Positions 58,680 to 64,000 of a DNA stretch of 64,000 nt are shown here, piece after piece. Under the pieces are notes generated by a model. It made no database searches, was not told the DNA's origin, and saw nothing but the letters and a program-made list of their open reading frames with translations. The stretch is from Sabethes cyaneus (lineage: Eukaryota; Arthropoda; Insecta; Diptera; Culicidae). Made by a program: the position numbers and the translations under genes. Where the stretch lies: NCBI RefSeq assembly GCF_943734655.1, contig NC_071355.1:197717939-197781938 (forward strand). The letters run 5' to 3'. How positions within the stretch are numbered: position 1 is the first letter of the stretch; each line of letters begins with the position of its first letter.

Positions 58680-59490
58680 GCAGAAAAAAGAGAGAAAATT
58701 ATGCAAAAGGCTTTCAGACCAATAAATCTAACATCAACGCTTCTCAAGTTGATAGAGCAAAGCGCGGTTAACTACCTATATTCGCGGTTAACTATATAAG
58801 TTTTTAAATAACGCTCCGTTGCATGGAAATCAAAATGCATGCCAACACGGTAAATCTGCGGAATCTGCACTGCGTTGTGAAGTTAATTGAGAAACCGCGT
58901 TCAAATATCAAGAGATGGCACTTTGTGTTTTGTGTTGTGTTATTGAAGGCGCTTTCGATAATGCGTCCTTCGATTTAATTTTCACGGCTCTCTTTCAAAA
59001 CAAAATCACCAGATTCACCATGTTGTTATGTTTACTAGAGGGGCCTTATATAAACAGTCGATCATTTACTAGGCGAAGGAAACATACTGTAGCTCCCCCT
59101 ATACTGATTGGTGTCAGACTGAGCTTCAGTAATAAAATCAAACTCCCCGGAATGCATAAAAATAAAATGCATAAAAACCTGAGCTTGGCGGCCAATTTAG
59201 ATTATGCTGGAAAGTATCTAGTTGAAAATACAGGATTATAGACTAAACAGTCAAACAGTGAGCTGCGCACAATCAGGGGACTCCTAACTGAACATAGCCC
59301 CGCACTTCATCATTTAAAGAATATCGGATAATACAAACACCTGCCGCTTTTGTAATTCTGAACTTGAAAGTTCAGCACATCTGCTTTGCAATTGCGGCGC
59401 TCTTGTTCTATTTAGGCATAACTTCTTCGGAAGTTTCATTCTTACTCCATGTCGAGTATAGAACCCAAATCGTAAATGATAATTGATTTT
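58680..59490 (+). pseudogene. LOA-like LINE fragment (reverse transcriptase to C terminus, internally deleted)
   Basis: KAFRPINLTSTLLKLIEQ, a GNQNACQHGKSAESALRCEV-like stretch and VIEGAFDNASFD (motif A) resemble LOA/Jockey-type mosquito elements such as Lian. After a deletion that removes motif C, a C-terminal zinc-knuckle-like CRFCNSELESSAHLLCNCGA remains near 59340. Frameshifts are present throughout. Confidence 0.55.
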
Positions 59491-59592
59491 ATTAACCATG
59501 TAATGGGTGGCAACTAAAATTTTGGAATTTTTTCGCGGCCCGTATGCTCAACAACAAACGAGATCAGAAAGAAAGGAGAGTATGTATGTGTT

Positions 59593-59729
<137 letters not shown>

Positions 59730-59782
59730 CTCTTTTTGCTAATATATTTTGTTTTGTTTATACTTGCCCAGTTTTTCTAAAA

Positions 59783-60708
59783 ATGGCGTCGAAACAAGAA
59801 GCATTTCGGGAGCACGTTGTACACTTCTACGAACTGCAACAGAAATCTCGGCAAAAAGTATTCGGTACAACATTCAAAAAACAACTATGTTGCGGCTTCG
59901 ACTGTTTACCATTATCCTAAGATGCCCAACAACTACTCGCAAGCAAGGATTATGGACGCAGAAGGACATCGTTCTCTTTCTCGTTTCTTCAACAACAAAC
60001 CCTCTGGTTTGGCTATCAATTAAGATGCACCAGACGAATGTTTGAAGAAAATTTCGATCCCGTTTCTACAAAAACATCATGCAGATGGACAATACGGTTT
60101 TTGGCTGGATAGACCATCATCGCATTACACCAAAAAAACACAACCGTTCCTGCACTGACGAACTGACATGACACTTAGAAGAAAATCCTTTAAAACCCAT
60201 CGTCCTGCACATTTTGTTTGCACACTAGCACCCTCTGTTACGCATGTTGCGGAGGAGCTTGCATTTGCAGGGTTTTATGCTGCAGGGTTTTGTACATTTG
60301 AATGGTTTTATTCTGAAAGCTCAAAGCAACAATTGCGCGCCGCGATAAGGCCATGTTGCGAAACATGCTTTTTTGAAAAATGAGTGGTTTTAGATTGGAC
60401 GATGAAATTATCGCGAGTGTCTCGTTTGTTTATCTGTGGTTCCTGAATACCCATTTGGTCCAATTTTTACTCAAAAACCATGACCCGAAAAATTTGTCTC
60501 AATGCGCCCAATCGAAGATTTCTTCAGGATTTTGAGTTCCTTGGTGTACAAAAATAACTGAAAAGCCACGAAATGTAAACAGTTGATTGGTAGAATCAAG
60601 AGATGCATTCGCAAAGTTGACATGACGGCCGTACAACGCTCCTGTTTCGACGTCAAACGAAAGCTTCGTCGAACAGCCGATTACGGACCGTTTTCAAATG
60701 TACACTAA
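59783..60708 (+). pseudogene. ITmD37E-like transposase pseudogene
   Basis: The start MASKQEAFREHVVHFYEL at 59783 is the N-terminal DNA-binding region. A frameshift leads to NVAASTVYHYPKM (second helix-turn-helix). A deletion then removes the first catalytic Asp block, and sequence resumes at PSGLAIN. The second Asp is in FWLDRPSSHYTKK, with W-L-D in place of the usual W-P-D. The reading FL-NTH is interrupted by the MITE 60153-60438. After a one-base deletion PIEDFF supplies the Glu, and the C terminus reads RIKRCIRKVDMT to YGPFSNVH and a stop. Removing the MITE and restoring the base puts 37 residues between D and E. Several stops make it inactive. Confidence 0.75.
60153..60438. mobile_element. 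286-bp hAT-like MITE nested in the mariner
   Basis: GTTCCTG is repeated at 60146-60152 and 60439-60445. The ends are imperfect inverted repeats (CACTGACGAACTGACATGAC against CACAGATAAACAAACGAGAC). The transposase frame continues exactly across the insertion point. A 71-codon frame at 60168-60383 has no domain. Confidence 0.7.
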
Positions 60709-60959
60709 TTTTTTTTCAACAATGGATAATGTATTTTTAATTTCGGTAAATCAGATCTTCTTTATGTATCTTTGACTTTTTTGGCAGCTCGAGAAAAAAA
60801 TTCCAAAATTATAGTTGCCACCCGTTAGAATTGAGGCACAGGATTACAACTATCTAGCTCAATTTCATTTTCATCAATGAGTATGAACAGTCCGTAAACT
60901 CAATACAGCAATCGAAGTCTATCTCAAAAGGCGATCATTAAGACTATCACAGTGGTCTT

Positions 60960-61925
60960 TTAACCTAATACCTTTTTGGCATAAACAAATGGCCTCGCTG
61001 CTTAATCTGCACAGGGTCTCGAGTGCTGTAAAGCCGGCTCTGGTCTGGCCTCCGAAATGCCTCCGTCGTCCCAAGGTTTCTAGCAATGATATCGAGATCG
61101 TCTGCAAAGGCTAGGAGTTGGCTACTCTTGCTGAAGATTGTACCTCTTGTTTCGATGCCCGCTTGCCGGATCACTTCTTCAATAGCGATATTGAATAACA
61201 TACAGGGCAGTCCATCACCTTGCCACAACCCTATGCGCGATTCGAAATTCGTTTGCTATTGGGGATAGATGACGCAACAAAATCTGAGAGAGCAGGCGTT
61301 GTAGGCGGCGTTGACCAACCCAATACCGCGGTAGTTATAGCAATCTAACCGGTCGCCCTCTATGTAGATGGGAAGGTGTCTTCCTTCCACTCTTCCCGTA
61401 GTTTCTCCTCCTCCAAAAACTTTGAAATTATTCAGTGAAGTGCCATTGCTAAAGGTTTTTGGCCATTTTTGTAGAGTTCTGCCGGCAGTCGATCCTTTCC
61501 GGCGGCTCTATTATTCTTCAGCTGACGAATTTCTCGCTGGATCTGTTCGATATCGAGAGCCGGCACGCTGAAGTCGTTTGTGGGCACTTCTAGGTTAATT
61601 GTCGTTGCGTTTCCTTCTGCTATATCACCGTTGAGGTCGAAGAACTCAATCGAAGAACTGTTTCCACCTGTCGACTTCCTAGCGCTCATTTGTGATTACA
61701 TCTCCTCCCTCGTCCCTGTCCAAATGTCAGGTTTAGGTGTGTAGCCCTTGCGAGTTTGGTTCGCCTTTTCGTAAAACTTGAGCGATTCTTTGTCACTGTA
61801 ATTGAGGGTTTGCATAATGGCGATCATGACAGGGTGGTTTCTGTTCTTATAGAATCCAAGGAATTTATTTCTCATGTGTTTTATTGTCTTCATTAGAGAT
61901 TCACCCAAGGAATCCTGCATTTTGG
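60960..61925 (-). pseudogene. Decayed LINE copy, minus strand (linker and reverse transcriptase)
   Basis: Read on the minus strand: EKANQTRKGYTPKPDIWTG (linker before the reverse transcriptase), EQIQREIRQLKNNRAAGKDR and LPAELYKNGQKPLA (reverse transcriptase start), a broken TYRG / RYWVGQRRLQ piece, then QGDGLPCMLFNIAIEEVIRQ, AGIETRGTIFSKSSQ and LAFADDLDIIARN (motif C). Motif A is deleted. It belongs to the same broad family as 19015-20123 but preserves the region upstream of motif A, which that copy lacks. Confidence 0.72.
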
Positions 61926-62838
61926 GAACGTGAGTGAAAAAATATTATTTTTGACAGTAAAAAACAAACAACATAAGAAAAAAATGAATTGTTTCGTCGC
62001 CAGTGGATGCTTATCATTTTTAGAGCCCCGTCAGGTAGACTGCAGACCAAAAGTTATGAAACGTTGTGAAGTAATCATTTATTTTTATGTTCTAGGTATT
62101 GTGGATAATAACGGATGATATATTCCAATTACAATTTTGGTGCTTTTTTCTCTAATTTTTTGAGTTTTTTGGAGCATTTTTTTCTTTTTTTCTTATTGCG
62201 CTATGATTTATTATGCCGGAAAAGCTAAGAACTTGAACTTGCAGTATCCCAATCCCCAACGTTAAGGTGGTCGTGTGGTAAAAAAAACTTCGATACGACT
62301 GAATCCGAGTGAAATATTTCAGTACGTTCATTATAGGACTATGGAGGAGGAGTATGTTGCAACGACTATTTATCTTTGACCTTCTTCAAAACAATGTCGA
62401 TAGCCCGGAGATCTTAGGATATCTTCGATTTAACGTCCCGCCAAGGCGTACCCGACCAGCGGACTTCTTTAGATTTTCAATGCACCGTACTTTGTTTGCC
62501 GGGAATAATCCTATTGATGTGTGTTGTCGTGAGTTTAATGTTGTATCTGATTGTTTTGACTATAATGTGACAAGAACTGCCTTTAAACTTAGAATTAGTA
62601 TATATTAGAACTGTCTGTACGATATCTTCGAAGACCAGTATTAATAAATGGTTCGGCATGATTCGGTGCGATCATTGTTTAATAAAGTATGTGATTCGGT
62701 ACGACCAAAGACGATTTAAATAAGATCATTGCAAATTTTTTTAAAGTTTTTGTCACCCCCTCCCCCTTGGAAATTGGCTTGAAAAATCGGGGGGTTATCT
62801 GAATGTTATTATTTAGTGAAGTGAGGAGATACCATTGC
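61926..62838. other. Intergenic DNA, nothing recognised
   Basis: T-rich stretch at 62140-62200 and a 99-codon frame at 62309-62608 with no domain. Confidence 0.4.
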
Positions 62839-62851
62839 AATTATGACTTAG

Positions 62852-63029
62852 CTAAGCAAAGGAAAGCCTAGGTGTTACATTGCGTTATCGAAACATGAAC
62901 TTCTGTTTTTATACGACAGGCTTCGCAGCCAGCTGTTAGAGTGCAGGACAATTGCAGGGCCAGTTGCTATGATTCTATTGACTCCAACAGCCTCTCCCAG
63001 TCGAGATTCGAACATACGACGACCGGCTC
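62852..63029 (-). mobile_element. SINE with perfect 13-bp target-site duplication
   Basis: AATTATGACTTAG lies at 62839-62851 and 63030-63042. On the minus strand the 178-bp insert reads GTCGTATGTTCGAATCTCGA (B-box-like), then AGTCAATAGAATC, CTAACAGCTGGCTGCGAAGC and a tail near GGCTTTCCTTTGCTTAG. It starts just upstream of the B box, so the A box is lost. Confidence 0.85.
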
Positions 63030-63042
63030 AATTATGACTTAG

Positions 63043-64000
63043 GATCCTAAGAACATCTTCGGCGTTTACTCTGCAACATCCAGACCAGGTGTTGCGGCTT
63101 AGCACAAAGACTCTGAAGGCTCAGTAAGATACCACCTAAGCCATGGGCTTAGTGGATTGTCCTATGTGCTTCAGATAAATAAGAAATCATTTTTTATGAA
63201 ACTTGGCAGACAACTTTGTGACAACAAGACCCTTTGGAGAAAATAGTATTCCGTGAATTCCATGATTTTGCTTATAATTTTACTTTTGAACCGGAAACTA
63301 ATGCAACAGTGATCTACTAATTAATAACAATTTTCAAACTATAGTACCTATGCACGAAGCGGTTCAGCCATCTTTGAGACAAAGACGACTGGAAATGGCG
63401 CCACACAAAGGTAAAAGCATTACGTGATTAGTTTTCACTCTTCTAATTCTTCTTGTTATAATTTTAGAATTCACACGAAGAACATTTTTGTTGATATTTT
63501 TCCAGAATTAGACGGTAAGTCGTGTGCTAATTATTGGAAACACTTAAGAACACCATACTATCGAGAGAAAAACACGTGCCATCGTATAATAAATACAGAA
63601 TTGAACTCCTGAACTCCAGTCTCGACATGCATCCGGTGATGCACTGCATAAATAATCACAACGTTCGGTCTTGTACGGATCAAAACGAAACAGGTCTTAA
63701 TCAGCCATATATAAATGTCCGCTTCGTATTCACCGAAGCACCATAAATATGCATGATATACGAGTGTTATCCCATTCATAACCTCACTCCGGGACGGTTT
63801 GAGAGAGCAAATGTTTTGCGATGTTCACGGTTCTCGGCTCGGGGCTGCCGGCAGCAGTCGTTGTTGATACGTACGCGAATCTCGTTCAGTCGAAAGTTCA
63901 ATCGGAACACTATAAACACTATACCTACAGCATCGGATCGGAAGCTGATGATGCATGCAGAAGGGTCCAGATCGGTGGGGTTGTGACGAAGCTATGTTTT
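63043..64000. other. Window end, no gene recognised
   Basis: Short frames without domains (63424-63986). A gene entering from the right cannot be excluded. Nothing repetitive was seen. Confidence 0.4.

Overview
The window is repeat-rich insect nuclear DNA, most likely from a mosquito (Culicidae). The evidence is a cluster of G12-type insect-allergen-repeat genes with short introns and TATA/TCAGT promoters, two Tc1/mariner pseudogenes whose Asp-Glu spacing reconstructs to 37 residues (the mosquito ITmD37E type), LOA-like and other non-LTR retrotransposons, tRNA-derived SINEs and many MITEs. I cannot name the genus. There are no operons and no prokaryotic features.

Only four loci look like host protein-coding genes, and all are one family. 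Gene 1 (27099-27861, +) and gene 2 (35183-35941, +) are intact three-exon genes of 210 codons. Gene 4 (53728-54486, -) is an almost identical inverted copy of gene 2. Gene 3 (46668-47053, +) is a shrunken paralogue with most of the first repeat deleted, no intron 2, a decayed TATA box and a SINE just upstream of its core promoter. The intact proteins are secreted, have no cysteine after the signal peptide, and consist of two homologous helical repeats. Related proteins in mosquito midgut bind lipid.

Layout: 1-521 is the 3' end of a tandem-array element. 522-6800 is intergenic DNA with a SINE and decayed LINE pieces. 6805-8265 holds a TAC microsatellite and a foldback element interrupted by a TIR element. 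11990-14860 is a T-rich tract split by an ITmD37E mariner, itself split by a 603-bp MITE. 18200-23950 is a nest of MITEs, LINEs and a copia remnant. 26860-28000 is gene 1, followed by a duplicated segment carrying a SINE. 30930-34600 is a composite of degenerate satellites split by a 974-bp TIR element. 35050-36090 is gene 2. 38470-40400 is a LINE with a nested hAT-type MITE and a 465-bp AAGT tail. 40636-45127 is two tandem-array elements around a polypyrimidine tract. 46400-47080 is gene 3. 49556-51267 is two TIR elements. 51776-53165 is a SINE, a LINE and a second foldback. 53690-54620 is gene 4. 58095-61925 is LINE fragments plus a second ITmD37E mariner with a nested MITE. 62839-63042 is a SINE with clean target-site duplications.

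The main biological story is a small, actively rearranging gene family embedded in nested transposons. Many insertions can be ordered in time because their target-site duplications are still readable. Coordinates of degenerate repeats are approximate, and all family names are from reading, not from a database search.
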